Origin: Thalassotalea profundi
GTDB taxonomy: Bacteria > Pseudomonadota > Gammaproteobacteria > Enterobacterales > Alteromonadaceae
Length of the DNA stretch: 64,000 nt
Direction: 5' to 3'
Assembly: GCF_014653195.1 (NCBI RefSeq)
Contig: NZ_BNAH01000001.1
Coordinates: 143,323 to 207,322 of the forward strand
Part shown: one piece after another, positions 41,523-51,841 of the stretch
Numbering within the stretch: position 1 is the first letter of the stretch
Layout: each line of letters opens with the position of its first letter
Translations under genes and position numbers: made by a program
Notes under the pieces: generated by a model
The model's input: only the letters and a program-made list of their open reading frames with translations
Told to the model about the DNA's origin: nothing
Database searches by the model: none

Positions 41523-43157
41523 TTGATCACTACATCTAACATTACAATGCAATTTGGCGCTGAGCCTTTATTTGAAAACATTTCTGCAAAATTTGGCAAC
41601 GGCAACCGTTATGGTTTGATCGGGGCCAATGGCTGCGGGAAATCTACTTTCATGAAAATCCTAAGTGGCGAATTAGCTCCTAGCTCAGGGAATGTGTCGA
41701 TAACTACTGGTAATAAAGTAGGTGTGTTGAGCCAAGATCAATTCGCGTTCGAACAACATAGCGTTATAGATACAGTGATCATGGGGGATGTTGCTTTATG
41801 GAAAGTGAAGCAGGAACGCGATGCTATATATGCACAAGCAGAAATGAGTGAAGAAGATGGAATGCGCGTGGGCGATCTTGAAAGTCAATTTGCTGAAATG
41901 GATGGCTATAGTGCAGAAAGCCGCGCAGGTGAAATATTACTAGAGGCGGGTATTGAAGAGTCATTTCATTATGGCTTAATGCAACAAGTTGCCCCAGGCT
42001 GGAAATTAAGGGTACTACTTGCGCAAGCACTATTTGCCAACCCTGATATATTATTACTCGATGAGCCTACTAACAACCTAGATATCCATACAATTAGCTG
42101 GTTAGAAGGGGAATTAAATAAACGTAAATGCACTATGATTATAATTTCTCATGATAGACATTTCTTAAATTCAGTTTGTACACACATGGCGGATATAGAT
42201 TACGGTGAATTACGTATTTACCCAGGTAACTATGAATACTTTTTGGCGCAATCGAGCTTGCTACGTGAACAGTTATTATCAGGGAATGAGAAAAAAGCGG
42301 CAGAAATTGAAGAGTTGCAAGACTTTGTTAATCGTTTTGGGGCAAATGCGTCTAAAGCTAAACAGGCAAGCTCTCGCGCTAAAAAAATGGAAAAAATTAA
42401 ACTTGATGATGTAAAAGCGTCAAGCAGAATGACACCTAAACTTGCCTTTGCTTCTGGCAAAAAAATGCACCGTCAAGCATTAGAGCTAGAGAAACTTAGT
42501 CATGGTTTTGATGGAGAAATTTTGTTTGAGAACGGAGATTTACTTCTAGAAGCTGGCGCTAAACTAGCCATTATTGGTGAAAATGGCGTAGGTAAAACTA
42601 CACTGTTACGCTGTTTAACAGGTGAACTAGAACAATTGTCAGGTGTTGTAAAATGGTCTGAAAATGCATCAATTGGTTATTGTCCTCAAGACAGCGGACA
42701 CTTTTTTGATAATGAATTAACGCTAATGGACTGGATGTCGCAATGGCGTAGGCCTTGTCATAATGACTTAACGGTACGAGGAATGTTAGGGCGCTTATTG
42801 TTTACTGAAGACGATGCCAATAAAAAAGCGCGTAATTGTTCAGGTGGGGAAAAAAACCGTTTGTTATTTGGTATGTTGATGATGCAAGACATTAATGTAT
42901 TGATTATGGATGAACCGACTAACCACATGGATATAGAAGCCATAGATGCACTTAATAACGCACTAAAAGCATTTGAAGGTACATTAATTTTTGTCAGCCA
43001 TGACCGCGAATTTGTATCAAGTTTGGCAACCCGAATTATTGATATTAAAGAAAATAGCTTAGTTGATTTTCAAGGTTCACTGGATGAATATTTAGCTAAT
43101 GAAGCTATTAGAAAAGCAATGCCGCAGAAGAAAAGCAACCAGAAACAAGTCGCTTAG
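41523..43157 (+). CDS. ybiT: ABC-F translation factor YbiT
   Basis: A soluble 544-residue twin-ATPase ABC-F protein that acts on the ribosome. The first Walker A is GANGCGKST (34-42), the second GENGVGKTT; signature motifs and the inter-domain linker with [13 protein letters not shown] are present; both Walker B sites read LLLDEPTNN and LIMDEPTNH. The N terminus [20 protein letters not shown] matches YbiT. The start is TTG, supported by AAGGAA 7 nt before it; no ATG is closer. Confidence 0.93.
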   Translation: MITTSNITMQFGAEPLFENISAKFGNGNRYGLIGANGCGKSTFMKILSGELAPSSGNVSITTGNKVGVLSQDQFAFEQHSVIDTVIMGDVALWKVKQERDAIYAQAEMSEEDGMRVGDLESQFAEMDGYSAESRAGEILLEAGIEESFHYGLMQQVAPGWKLRVLLAQALFANPDILLLDEPTNNLDIHTISWLEGELNKRKCTMIIISHDRHFLNSVCTHMADIDYGELRIYPGNYEYFLAQSSLLREQLLSGNEKKAAEIEELQDFVNRFGANASKAKQASSRAKKMEKIKLDDVKASSRMTPKLAFASGKKMHRQALELEKLSHGFDGEILFENGDLLLEAGAKLAIIGENGVGKTTLLRCLTGELEQLSGVVKWSENASIGYCPQDSGHFFDNELTLMDWMSQWRRPCHNDLTVRGMLGRLLFTEDDANKKARNCSGGEKNRLLFGMLMMQDINVLIMDEPTNHMDIEAIDALNNALKAFEGTLIFVSHDREFVSSLATRIIDIKENSLVDFQGSLDEYLANEAIRKAMPQKKSNQKQVA

Positions 43158-43218
43158 TTTTTTATGAAATTGTTGAGTTATAAAATACTTAGCAATTACT
43201 CATTGATAAGGTTTACCT

Positions 43219-43674
43219 ATGATAAATAATGATATTCTTCGTCGTATTAGCACTATATTTGGTTTTTCTAATGAGCAACTCATCGATATTTTTTCATTTA
43301 ATGAATGTGAGATCAGTAAAGAAAAATTAGTCTGTTTTTTCAAAGAAAAAGATGATGATACCTATATAGAAGTATCTGATGTTGAACTTGCTAGTTTTTT
43401 AAATGGTTTAATTGTTGAGAAAAGAGGCGCTAGTGATGGACCTAAACGCATTGCCGAGCAAGCGCTAAGCAATAATGCTATTTTCAATAAACTTAAAATT
43501 GCGTTAGCACTTAAAGCAGAAGACGTTATTGCTGTACTTGAGTTAGCCGGTTTAAGCTTAACTAAATATGAATTAAGTTCCTTATTTAGAAATGTTAATC
43601 ATACGCGTTATCGCGAATGTAGCGATGAGGTTTTATCGACATTTTTGAAAGGTTTGAAGATAAAGTTTCAATAA
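43219..43674 (+). CDS. yehS: DUF1456 protein YehS
   Basis: A 151-residue protein with two copies of the DUF1456 helical domain (about 1-70 and 90-150). Each has the pattern NDILRRI...F...D.. I.. LEL and YRECSDEVLSTFLKGL in the second copy. Normal family length. Function unknown. It lies 61 bp after ybiT on the same strand. Confidence 0.9.
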   Translation: MINNDILRRISTIFGFSNEQLIDIFSFNECEISKEKLVCFFKEKDDDTYIEVSDVELASFLNGLIVEKRGASDGPKRIAEQALSNNAIFNKLKIALALKAEDVIAVLELAGLSLTKYELSSLFRNVNHTRYRECSDEVLSTFLKGLKIKFQ

Positions 43675-43758
43675 AAATACCGATAAAAAGAAAATGAGCA
43701 GTTAATAAAGAGTGTTTGTTATTAATTACCCATTGACATGTTTCTAGTGTATTTAGCA

Positions 43759-44349
43759 TTACATTTTCGTAGTTAAATATGAGTAAAGCTCAGTAAATTT
43801 AACGCGCTTTTTATAGCCATGAAAAAAGTATTTATGAGTAATTTTACCTGCTTTGTCAATGACAACTACACCAGGATAGGGAATACCATAATTACGATCG
43901 CCTATTTTATATTCATCATTTAAAATATCATAGCTAAGCATTGTTTTTGCCTGTTGATCTGATAGTAATGGGTAACTGATCTTTTGCTCTTGAGTAAATG
44001 AAGTTAACACTTCACTGTTATCATATGAAATTCCAGCTAAGCCATAGCCTAAGTCTTTAAATTTTTGCGCTTCGTTATTAAGCTCTATCAAATGCTTTTT
44101 ACAAAATGGACACCAATCCGCGGAGCGAAAGAAGAGAATGATCAGGCCTTTTTCTGCACTTAATGATTCAATTGTTTCGACATTTCCTTGATTGTTCTTG
44201 ACCGTAATAGCAGGCGCCATCTCGCCAGCATTAGGGCCAATGGCTAGAGATTGTTGCTCAGCGGCTACGATGTTGATATTTAATACACTGGCAAGCAGTA
44301 GCCCAGTAAAGGTTAATGACTTTATTGTGTTTTTATAAACGTTATTCAT
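43759..44349 (-). CDS. Exported peroxiredoxin/redoxin-family protein
   Basis: A 196-residue thioredoxin-fold protein with a signal peptide (cleaved near VAA-EQQ). The active site FRSADWCPFCKKHLIEL has the CxxC and the preceding Trp of AhpC/TSA-type proteins. KISYPLLSDQQAKT and PYPGVVVIDKAGKI are typical of periplasmic redoxins. Probably a periplasmic peroxidase or thiol reductase. It follows the DUF885 gene by 94 bp on the same strand, with no visible functional link. Confidence 0.87.
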   Translation of the reverse strand: MNNVYKNTIKSLTFTGLLLASVLNINIVAAEQQSLAIGPNAGEMAPAITVKNNQGNVETIESLSAEKGLIILFFRSADWCPFCKKHLIELNNEAQKFKDLGYGLAGISYDNSEVLTSFTQEQKISYPLLSDQQAKTMLSYDILNDEYKIGDRNYGIPYPGVVVIDKAGKITHKYFFHGYKKRVKFTELYSYLTTKM

Positions 44350-44443
44350 GTTACTTATTCTCTTGATTAAGTTTGTTGCTGAATTATCTTATTTTGGTAT
44401 TAAAGTTATAGACCTGACAAGCCTAAATTTACTTACAGTAATT

Positions 44444-46240
44444 TTATTTATTAGCTTCGATATATCGATCTATTTCAGCTTCAACCATTGTCAGTGGTAA
44501 TGCGCCGTTACCTAATAAAGCATCATGAAAATCAGGAAGACTAAATTTTGTGCCTAGTGCTTTTTCCGCTTTGTTTCGGTACTTCCAAATCGCAATTTCA
44601 CCTAACTTGTATGAGAGTGCTTGTCCTGGCCATGAAATATAGCGATCAACTTCAGCTCTCACATTTGCTTCAGATAAAGAGGTGTTATTAGCTAAGAAGT
44701 CGATACCTTGCTGCCTGCTCCAACCCTGAGAATGTATGCCGGTATCAATAACTAATCGACACGCTCGCCACATTTCATAACTTAAACGGCCAAAATGATC
44801 ATACGGCGTATCGTAAACACCCATTTCAATACCTAATTTTTCAGAGTATAAGCCCCAACCTTCGCCATAAGCACTAAAATAAAGGCCTAAACGGAATTTA
44901 GGTACATTTTGTAGCTCTCTGGAAATAGCCGACTGATGATGATGCCCTGGTACCGCTTCGTGTAATGTAAGCGCGGTAAGTTCATATAAAGGGCGTTGAT
45001 CTAATTGATAAGTATTTAACCAATATGCACCACCGCGAGTACCACCAACCACTGCGCCATTATAAGAAGCTGTTGTGTAATTAGGGGCAATTTCTTTAGG
45101 TACAGGTACAACGCCGTAAGGCATACGAGGGAGTTTTCCAAAAAATTCCGGCATTACATAATCAATACGTTTAGCAACATAAGCAGCTTCTTTTAGTAAA
45201 CCTTTCGCAGATTTGGCATAGAATTGCGGGTCAGTACGCAGGAATTGTGTAAACTCTTCAAAAGATCCTTCAAATTTCAGCTCTTTTATAATTTTATCCA
45301 TTTCCTCGCGAATACGCTTTACTTCGTTAAGCCCTATTTGATGAATTTCTTGTGCGGTTATGTCTGATAATGTTGTATAGGTTTTTATTTGATGAGCATA
45401 ATAGGCTTTACCATTATTCATTTGCTCTGCGCCAAGTGCCTCTGATGCTGCATTTAGGTAATCACCACCAAAAAAATCAGCAAAGGTTTGAAATGCGGGT
45501 ATAGCCGATTGTGCTATTGCTGCTTTAGCGCTTGCTCTAAGTTGTGCCTTACTTTCTGCTGAAAGTGACTTATTCATTTTTAAAAACGGCTTATACAAAC
45601 TACTTTGTGTTGGATCTTGATATATTTGCGCCTTAACCGTAGGAAGAATGCCTTCAATCACTATTTTAGGCAGGGTAAACTGGGTTTCAATACCCGTACG
45701 CATATTTTCAATGTTTTCGTTAAAGTACCTTGGTATTTCATTTAAACGGGCAATATAGTCTTGATAGTCTTTAGCACTGTTCATGACTAATCCGTTACCC
45801 ATATTAAGTACGGACAGAAAAAAACTACTAAAAGTATTAAGTGGTATACGTGACAAATTTAATTGATAACGGCTGATTGAACCTTCAATCACCCATTTTA
45901 GTAATTGGTGGTTAATTCGATTGTCGTCGGTTAGGTGTTCAAGATTAATTTTCTCTAAGCGACTTAAAAATTCTTTTTCCGCTTCTAAACGTTTGTCATT
46001 ATCTTTTTTTGATACACGTTTAAGTAAATGATTATAGTCGTTCACACCTGAACGGGTTGCTGATAAAGGATTTTCTTTTAAATTATAGTCCCAGCGTTCG
46101 TTAATTATTGTAGTGAGAGTTTTATTTGCATCTATCGATACTTGCTCATTTGCGATTGAGTAACTACTAAAAAAAGACAGCCAAATAAAAGCGAACCATC
46201 CTAGCAATTTGTGATTTGTAGTTAAGTTATTATTTTTCAT
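44444..46240 (-). CDS. DUF885-family secreted zinc peptidase-like protein
   Basis: A 598-residue protein with a signal peptide (cleaved near SIANE). The DUF885 family is related to M32-type metallopeptidases; the metal motif HEAVPGHHHQ is present in the C-terminal half, and GEGWGLYSEKLG and WPGQALSYKLGE are family hallmarks. Alteromonadales often carry several copies, thought to be envelope peptidases. Single gene, full length. Confidence 0.9.
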   Translation of the reverse strand: MKNNNLTTNHKLLGWFAFIWLSFFSSYSIANEQVSIDANKTLTTIINERWDYNLKENPLSATRSGVNDYNHLLKRVSKKDNDKRLEAEKEFLSRLEKINLEHLTDDNRINHQLLKWVIEGSISRYQLNLSRIPLNTFSSFFLSVLNMGNGLVMNSAKDYQDYIARLNEIPRYFNENIENMRTGIETQFTLPKIVIEGILPTVKAQIYQDPTQSSLYKPFLKMNKSLSAESKAQLRASAKAAIAQSAIPAFQTFADFFGGDYLNAASEALGAEQMNNGKAYYAHQIKTYTTLSDITAQEIHQIGLNEVKRIREEMDKIIKELKFEGSFEEFTQFLRTDPQFYAKSAKGLLKEAAYVAKRIDYVMPEFFGKLPRMPYGVVPVPKEIAPNYTTASYNGAVVGGTRGGAYWLNTYQLDQRPLYELTALTLHEAVPGHHHQSAISRELQNVPKFRLGLYFSAYGEGWGLYSEKLGIEMGVYDTPYDHFGRLSYEMWRACRLVIDTGIHSQGWSRQQGIDFLANNTSLSEANVRAEVDRYISWPGQALSYKLGEIAIWKYRNKAEKALGTKFSLPDFHDALLGNGALPLTMVEAEIDRYIEANK

Positions 46241-46913
46241 TATTTTCCCAAAATTTGCTTGTATAAATATTTAAAAATAAGCCTTGATGTAGCCTAGATT
46301 ACCAGTGTTATTTAAAAGTAGTCAAAAGAATAAGGATGGATATATATTTATTTGAGTTATATGACGGGCTTATGGTTTTTGTTAAGAGAGAGATTTAGGT
46401 TGTTAAAAATCTATATAGGAAAATGACAATTTACCTGAAAAATAGTGAAACCTTAAAATAACTTGATTTAATGCCACATACAATGACTTAAAATAAGTAT
46501 AGTTAGCCTGGGTAAAGAGAAAATAAAAATAGCATTGAATTTTTAAACCACAGGAATAATTCTTAATAAGCTTAGGTGATTAAGATATGATTGATGTTAA
46601 TTACGATTCGATTTTCATGGACGATATTGTTGTATGATTCTAAAAGATAAAACTCTTCAAAATACTGTTTATCCAACAGCGAAAGCAGGACAAAAACAAG
46701 AGCAAGATGTAGCTTTCTATAAAAAATATTGATTTCACCTCTAGTCATTATAAAGATGTTAAGCCAGTAGGGTACAACTCGCGTTAAAAGCTATTTAATT
46801 AAGTTTGTATGTTAAGAATTCTGAATGTTATTTAACCTCTTAATCATAATGACTACCAATTCACGGCATTTATAAGCTTGAAATCGCCCATTAAAACACA
46901 AAAGACAAGCTAA
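46241..46913. other. Gene-poor region with decayed sequence
   Basis: About 670 bp without an intact gene. It is AT-rich and full of stop codons in all frames. The one recognisable trace is a 32-codon reading frame at 46634. It borders the decayed rimO copy, so the whole stretch up to 47.4 kb looks like degraded DNA. Confidence 0.6.
46634..46732 (+). pseudogene. Possible N-terminal remnant of a NERD-type nuclease gene
   Basis: A 32-codon frame whose product contains AKAGQKQEQDVAFYKKY. From memory this resembles the N terminus of NERD-domain proteins (AGxKxEQDVAFYL). The frame stops at once and nothing related follows. Low confidence because the match is short. Confidence 0.3.
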
Positions 46914-47215
46914 ACATTCTCCTGTATAATTCCGCGCACTAAACAACTGCCTTAGTCAACACACCAAGTAAGCAATAAAGACAGTTAAAACCACTTTTTA
47001 TAACGCTTTAACCGATTGGTTTAAAGCCTGTTAAAGCAACAGAGCAATATATGACCGTAGAACAATTCGACCCAAGCACAAGTAACTCAAATAAAAACTA
47101 AACAACTACGTTAGATATACCATCTAAAATGGTTGAAGAGCAAAGTAAGCATAATACACAATCAAATCGCGCTGCGAAGATAGGCTTCGTTAGTCTCGGT
47201 TGCCCTAAATTTTAA
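46914..47215 (+). pseudogene. Decayed duplicate of the rimO promoter and 5' end
   Basis: From the TATAAT box (46925-46930) through the start codon (47051) to codon 53 this copies the region before and in the intact rimO (50184-50518). The last 48 coding bases differ at only 4 positions. Codon 17 is TAA where rimO has CAA (Gln). The homology stops at GGTTGCCCT; rimO continues into the NLVDSER motif, while this copy meets TAA two codons later. The region upstream of the start codon has diverged more than the coding part. Confidence 0.85.
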
Positions 47216-47415
47216 GGTAAATCCAAACTATAGCTCTTACTTTAATATGGTTCATCGTCATCACATGCGTTTCCAAACTATATAATCCCTTAAATGGCTC
47301 CGTTTTTTATAAATTTATTTATTAATATTACAAACAAGTTATATTGTTAATCTCTGTATTATTATTGATTGTCGAAAAAAGTGTTTTGAGGCTTCTGAAA
47401 AAGTTTATACGTGTT

Positions 47416-47474
47416 CTAATGCAAGCGTAAACTATCTAATGCAAGCGTAAACTATCTAATGCAATCTAGTGTAT
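47416..47474 (+). repeat. 20-bp tandem repeat, two perfect units and a decayed third
   Basis: Two identical units of CTAATGCAAGCGTAAACTAT (47416-47435, 47436-47455), then a third that keeps only CTAATGCA and the final TAT. It covers the last codons of the minus-strand lipoprotein gene. It lies close to the left edge of the segment between the two rimO copies. Confidence 0.85.
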
Positions 47475-47946
47475 CTAATGGAATTTTTCGCAAGCCTATA
47501 GTTGACTCAAGTAGAAACTTGCCTTCGTAGGTTGTAATGACGAAATACAAATTATCCTTTAGGCCTACTTGTGCTTTTAACCAGCTACTTTTATTAAGAG
47601 CAATGTAACCTATAAAGTTTATTGGGGTATTTGTTAGAATAGGATTGCTCCACTCATCTGGAACCCCTTGTAATATATAACCATCTAAGCTGTACTTTGC
47701 CAGTTTGTTTTTTTCTGACTTTGACACCTGTTCACCGATTAAAAAGTAATATGCCTTAGTACTATGTTTTTTATTTTTGGGGATATTAAGTAGTTCACCT
47801 GCATTAAAACTTACAGGAGTAAAGCAATTTTCATAAATTGTTAATTCTGATGAACTACTTGAACAAGCAGAGCAAACCAAAGCGAAAAATAACATTATAA
47901 GGTGTTTAATTAAACCCCTTACAAGCACGCAGAATATTTTACTCAA
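47452..47946 (-). CDS. Small lipoprotein of unknown function
   Basis: About 164 residues. The N terminus has a hydrophobic stretch ending in the lipobox LVCSAC, followed by a Ser-rich linker, so it should be a lipoprotein. The most likely start is a TTG at 47946 that overlaps the stop of the upstream gene (ATTGAGTAA), giving a short basic n-region; a longer in-frame reading to 48009 would bury the signal. The rest is beta-rich and not recognised. The stop codon lies inside the tandem repeat, so the C terminus may have been altered. Confidence 0.5.
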   Translation of the reverse strand: MSKIFCVLVRGLIKHLIMLFFALVCSACSSSSSELTIYENCFTPVSFNAGELLNIPKNKKHSTKAYYFLIGEQVSKSEKNKLAKYSLDGYILQGVPDEWSNPILTNTPINFIGYIALNKSSWLKAQVGLKDNLYFVITTYEGKFLLESTIGLRKIPLDTLDCIR

Positions 47947-49014
47947 TTTGACTTGTTGTATAGTTATTTCTGATATTTGAATTGAAGTAACCGCCTTGAG
48001 AGCTAGCATTTATAAAACCTGTAAATATGCTTGGAGTAATACCTGAGTAACGATAAATACTACCGTCTAGAAATTCAATATCTAATAAGGAATTTATACT
48101 AGAATAACCAAAAGCTGATAAAGCTGAAGAGCTTGCTGGGCATTGTTCGATCATTGGATATGGTGTCAGGTTATAAGCAACCTTTTTCATCTGGTTAGAT
48201 ATTTCAAGTGCTTGTTCTTGTGGAATTAAATATGAATCTTCTAGAGAATGACCTGTTTCGTCGATTGGGTTTTCTGGTCCGTTAAAGTTTGATGGGGCTG
48301 CACCGAATAGTTCTCGAACTAGCTGCATTATCACGTCATGCTCATTTGTAACGTGACCGATTAAATCTGGATATAAGGTAGATAGCGTACCACCTGGAAT
48401 GTCTACTGGCGTGGCAATTTGCATAGTGCATAGTGCCTAACATTAGGTAGTCACTTAACGCATAGCCGTTTGGAAAGTTGTAACTAGAATATAAATCGTT
48501 GAGAATGGCATTACAGTAAATTTCCTTGAGAATGTGAGATTAACACGACTCTACTACATGAATCTAAGATATTTTCCAGCTTGGCTATTGCTAGTTGACT
48601 ATCCTCTTCACTGATAGTTGATTGGTATTCGATGCTTATATCTTGAAGAAACTCTGCAATAGCCTCTTTAGCTCTTTCTGAATTTAAACTTTCGTTATTG
48701 AGAAACTTAATTATTTCATCATCAGCATCATCATCTTCCCATTTTTGTCTGACCACCTCAAAAATTTGTGATAATTTATTTTCGTCCTTATTATGCTGCC
48801 CTTGTATATTTGGATTGAATCCCTCACTTTCTAAATACGCAACTAAGAAGTTTTTCAACGCATTTTTATTCGATGTATAATCGCTATAATCAGTAAACAT
48901 TCCGTTGATGTAAAATGATTCAATGTTGTCAACATTTGCTCCACACTCTGCCAATGCATTTGAAGTAGCTAAAATGGTAAGTAATGCTAAAGTAATTTTT
49001 TTAATTTCGTTCAT
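47939..49014 (-). pseudogene. Broken secreted lipase-like alpha/beta hydrolase with C-terminal KTSC domain
   Basis: One ancestral gene now in three frames. The first part (49014-48511) has a signal peptide, the phrase YINGMFTD common in such hydrolases, and the nucleophile elbow SHSQGN, then stops. One extra base near 48514 puts the gene in a frame that continues NAILNDLYSS and SDYLMLGT. At 48421-48434 a 7-bp tandem duplication (GCATAGT twice on the plus strand) shifts the frame again. After it come TPVDIPGG, GHVTNEHD (likely catalytic Asp) and a KTSC domain (LDGSIYRYSGI, QGGYFNSNIRNNY). Removing one base and one 7-bp copy restores a single reading frame. Sequencing error cannot be excluded for the single base. 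Confidence 0.75.
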
Positions 49015-49030
49015 TATTCTATCCTTAGAA

Positions 49031-49822
49031 TTAAAGTGATGCGCAAGGTTGCTCCAAAGAGCTTTCTAGCTTTTCTTCATCAACCAAACTAGCTAATTTG
49101 TTTTGCACGGAAAAATTTGTTTGAATCCTGTCTATCGTGTTGAAGTAATCGCTTTTTTTCCATGCTATTGCTGATGAACTATATTTGTTGATTTGTCGTT
49201 TGCATAACTCTGCGAGAGTTAGGGCTAATAGTGTATTTGTTGCCTCTTCTTGAGTTGCTGAATTAATAACACCTTTCATAGAAAGGACTGTTTGATAGCT
49301 TTTACCAGCCTTTAGTGCTAATTCCTTTATGTCCCTTGATTTATCGCTCATAACTATTTTTATTTCATAGTCATCTCTTATGCCATTTTCGTTTTGGTCT
49401 ACTCCTTCAATAGTATTGTGATCAGGATGTTCAGGATCAAAACTAGGTAAGTCAAAGCCCATAGCAGGGTGAGAAAATTCCACCCATTTATTATTAACGT
49501 ATGATGAGTTTATCGCTATTGACCAGAGTGATTTAGCAAAATATGTTTTTTCGTTATAGCTTACAGATTGACCTAATAGGTATACTTTTTTTGACTTCCA
49601 TTCTCTAATGTCATTAAGCTTTACCTTTGCCCAAGTTATACTTTCTTCTTTAGGTTGTTTGCCAATGACTTTGTGTCTCGCTACCCATAAGTTGTTTGAA
49701 TACTTAACATAACTCCCCCGAGCGTACTTCTTATTATTATCATATGACTCGAAGCTATTGAAATCATTTGCTATTGTAAGACAAGGCAATAATATAACTA
49801 GCAGAAATAGTATCTTTTTCAT
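49031..49822 (-). CDS. Secreted protein with two CBM5/12-like modules
   Basis: A 263-residue protein with a signal peptide (cleaved near TIA-ND). Two short modules (about 22-70 and 72-115) show the chitin-binding CBM5/12 pattern: YARGSYVKYSNNLWVARH and YLLGQSVSYNEKTYFAK with a Trp after each. Next is DQNENGIRDDYE, a calcium-type DxNxNG loop. The C-terminal half is helical and unrecognised. No catalytic domain is visible. It is first of three minus-strand genes with 16 bp to the next, so it was probably co-expressed with the hydrolase. Confidence 0.65.
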   Translation of the reverse strand: MKKILFLLVILLPCLTIANDFNSFESYDNNKKYARGSYVKYSNNLWVARHKVIGKQPKEESITWAKVKLNDIREWKSKKVYLLGQSVSYNEKTYFAKSLWSIAINSSYVNNKWVEFSHPAMGFDLPSFDPEHPDHNTIEGVDQNENGIRDDYEIKIVMSDKSRDIKELALKAGKSYQTVLSMKGVINSATQEEATNTLLALTLAELCKRQINKYSSSAIAWKKSDYFNTIDRIQTNFSVQNKLASLVDEEKLESSLEQPCASL

Positions 49823-50339
49823 TGTAAGTTCCTTTTACTTTTTAATTTATTTCAAACGCCAAAATATGTGGTTGAATTTAACCTTTATCTATGGCGCCTA
49901 AAGGTCTAATAGATTGTGCATCCTAGAATTAGAGGAAGGATCAATAAGGTTTACTTGGGATGAGCGTGATTTAGGCATAATTGACTCCATTCAAAATAAT
50001 ATACTTAAGCTTAGTTCATCTTGCTTTAGAATCGAGTATTCGACTTTTAGCAATGTTGAGGTATTAAAGTAGGGGTCTTATTTGATTTTTTAATCACAAG
50101 AAATAGCCTTTTGATTAATCCTTTATTTTTCTATGATCGTAATACAATAAAAAATTATTAGAGTATTTCCCTTACTGAATTAAATAAAACATTCCTGTAT
50201 AATTACGCCCAATCCATTAAAGCCTAAGTAAAGACCCTGAAAAAAGGCTGTTAAACCACCATTTATGACGTTGCTATGGCTTATTAAACGATAAGTTAAT
50301 GCATCGACAAACGCTATACAGTTCAAGTTGAGAGAGCAC
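49823..50339. other. Divergent intergenic region and rimO leader
   Basis: A 517-bp gap. Bases from about 50184 on are the rimO promoter and leader that also occur in the decayed copy. The part before is AT-rich, with no ORF or RNA that I can support. A TATAAT box (50198-50203) lies 136 bp before the rimO ATG, so the leader is long. Confidence 0.55.
50198..50203 (+). promoter_or_regulatory. Probable -10 box of rimO
   Basis: TATAAT in the context CCTGTATAATTNCGC, which is conserved between this site and the decayed duplicate (46925-46930) although the following leader has diverged. No good -35 hexamer precedes it. Confidence 0.5.
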
Positions 50340-51797
50340 ATGACCGTAGAACAATTCGACCCAAACGTAGCCAAGAAAAGCAGCAACTCAAACGAAAGCC
50401 AAACCACCACGTTAGATATTCCATCTAAAATGATTGAAGAGCAACATAACGAAGTTGTTAAAGCCAATAGCGATACAAATCGCGCTGCAAAGGTAGGCTT
50501 CGTTAGTCTCGGTTGCCCAAAAAACTTAGTAGACTCAGAACGCATTCTTACCCAATTACGCACTGAAGGTTATGATGTGGTTAATTCTTACGATAACGCT
50601 GAGTTGGTTATTGTTAATACGTGCGGCTTTATTGATTCAGCCGTTCAAGAGTCGCTCGATACTATTGGTGAAGCGTTATCGGCTAATGGTAAAGTGTTGG
50701 TTACGGGGTGTTTAGGAGTTAAAAAGGATGAAATTGTAGAGCTTCATCCGAATGTGCTGGGGGTTACTGGTCCTCATGCTTACGAAGAAGTATTAAACCA
50801 AGTTCATCAGCATGTTGCTAAACCTGTGCATAATCCTTTTGTTGATTTAGTGCCACCTCAAGGGGTGAAGTTAACGCCTAAGCATTACGCTTATTTAAAA
50901 ATATCTGAAGGCTGTAATCATCGTTGTACCTTCTGCATTATTCCGTCAATGCGTGGTGATTTAGACTCTCGTCCTGTTGGTGACGTATTAGGAGAAGCTA
51001 AACGTTTAGTTGATTCTGGCGTCAAAGAGTTATTGGTTATTTCCCAAGATACTTCAGCTTACGGGGTTGATGTAAAGCATAAAACTGATTTTTGGGACGG
51101 TATGCCAGTTAAAACACATATGCAGCAGTTATGTGAAGAATTAGCGAAGCAGGGCGTTTGGATACGATTGCATTATGTTTATCCTTACCCACACGTAGAT
51201 AAAATTATTCCGTTAATGGCAGAAGGTAAAATACTACCGTACTTAGATATTCCTTTCCAACATGCTAACAAGCGTATTCTTAAACTAATGAAACGCCCAG
51301 GAAGTTCTGACCGAGTATTAGAACGTATTGCTAAATGGCGTGAAATTTGTCCTGAACTTGTTATTCGCTCTACTTTCATTGTGGGCTTCCCAGGTGAAAC
51401 AGAAGAAGAATTTGAAGAGTTATTAGACTTTTTAGAAGAAGCACAATTAGATCGCGTTGGCTGTTTTAAATACTCACCTGTTGAGGGTGCAACAGCTAAT
51501 GATTTACCCGATCATATATCAGAAGAAGTCATGGAAGAGCGTTTACAACGTTTTATGGAAGTTCAAGCCAGAATAAGTAGCGAAAAATTACAAGCACGTA
51601 TCGGTCAAGAGTATTTAATTACTGTTGATGAAGTTAACGAGCTTGGCATAGTAGGACGTTCGTATATGGACGCGCCAGAAGTTGATGGCAAAGTGTATTT
51701 GTCTGACGACTATGATGCAGAGCCTGGTGATCAATTTTGGGTACAAATTATTCATGCTGATGAACATGATGTTTGGGGCGTAAGGGTAGAAGATTAA
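50340..51797 (+). CDS. rimO: Ribosomal protein S12 methylthiotransferase RimO
   Basis: A radical-SAM enzyme that adds a methylthio group to an Asp of ribosomal protein S12. The 485-residue protein has the N-terminal cluster-binding cysteines 59, 95 and 124, the radical-SAM motif CNHRCTFC (192-199), and a C-terminal TRAM domain. It matches E. coli RimO closely along its length but carries about 44 extra residues at the N terminus. The ATG at 50340 follows GAGAG; both this gene and the decayed copy keep the extension in frame (TTLDIPSKM), so it appears to be translated. It stands alone and its upstream region is duplicated 3.3 kb away. Confidence 0.96.
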   Translation: MTVEQFDPNVAKKSSNSNESQTTTLDIPSKMIEEQHNEVVKANSDTNRAAKVGFVSLGCPKNLVDSERILTQLRTEGYDVVNSYDNAELVIVNTCGFIDSAVQESLDTIGEALSANGKVLVTGCLGVKKDEIVELHPNVLGVTGPHAYEEVLNQVHQHVAKPVHNPFVDLVPPQGVKLTPKHYAYLKISEGCNHRCTFCIIPSMRGDLDSRPVGDVLGEAKRLVDSGVKELLVISQDTSAYGVDVKHKTDFWDGMPVKTHMQQLCEELAKQGVWIRLHYVYPYPHVDKIIPLMAEGKILPYLDIPFQHANKRILKLMKRPGSSDRVLERIAKWREICPELVIRSTFIVGFPGETEEEFEELLDFLEEAQLDRVGCFKYSPVEGATANDLPDHISEEVMEERLQRFMEVQARISSEKLQARIGQEYLITVDEVNELGIVGRSYMDAPEVDGKVYLSDDYDAEPGDQFWVQIIHADEHDVWGVRVED

Positions 51798-51841
51798 AAC
51801 GGTTCGTTAGTTAGCTCAGGCTTTAGTGCGTGTGATTTTAT

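Noticed and set aside
47416..47474. CRISPR array
   Set aside because: Only two to three directly adjoining 20-bp units without spacers and no cas genes.
46914..50518. Composite transposon flanked by the two rimO 5' copies
   Set aside because: No transposase, integrase or terminal inverted repeats are found between or beside the copies; the repeats are gene fragments, not insertion sequences.
50180..50563. A 127-codon open frame on the minus strand over the rimO promoter and 5' end
   Set aside because: It overlaps the well-supported rimO gene and promoter; no start signal or family match. The decayed copy does not preserve it.
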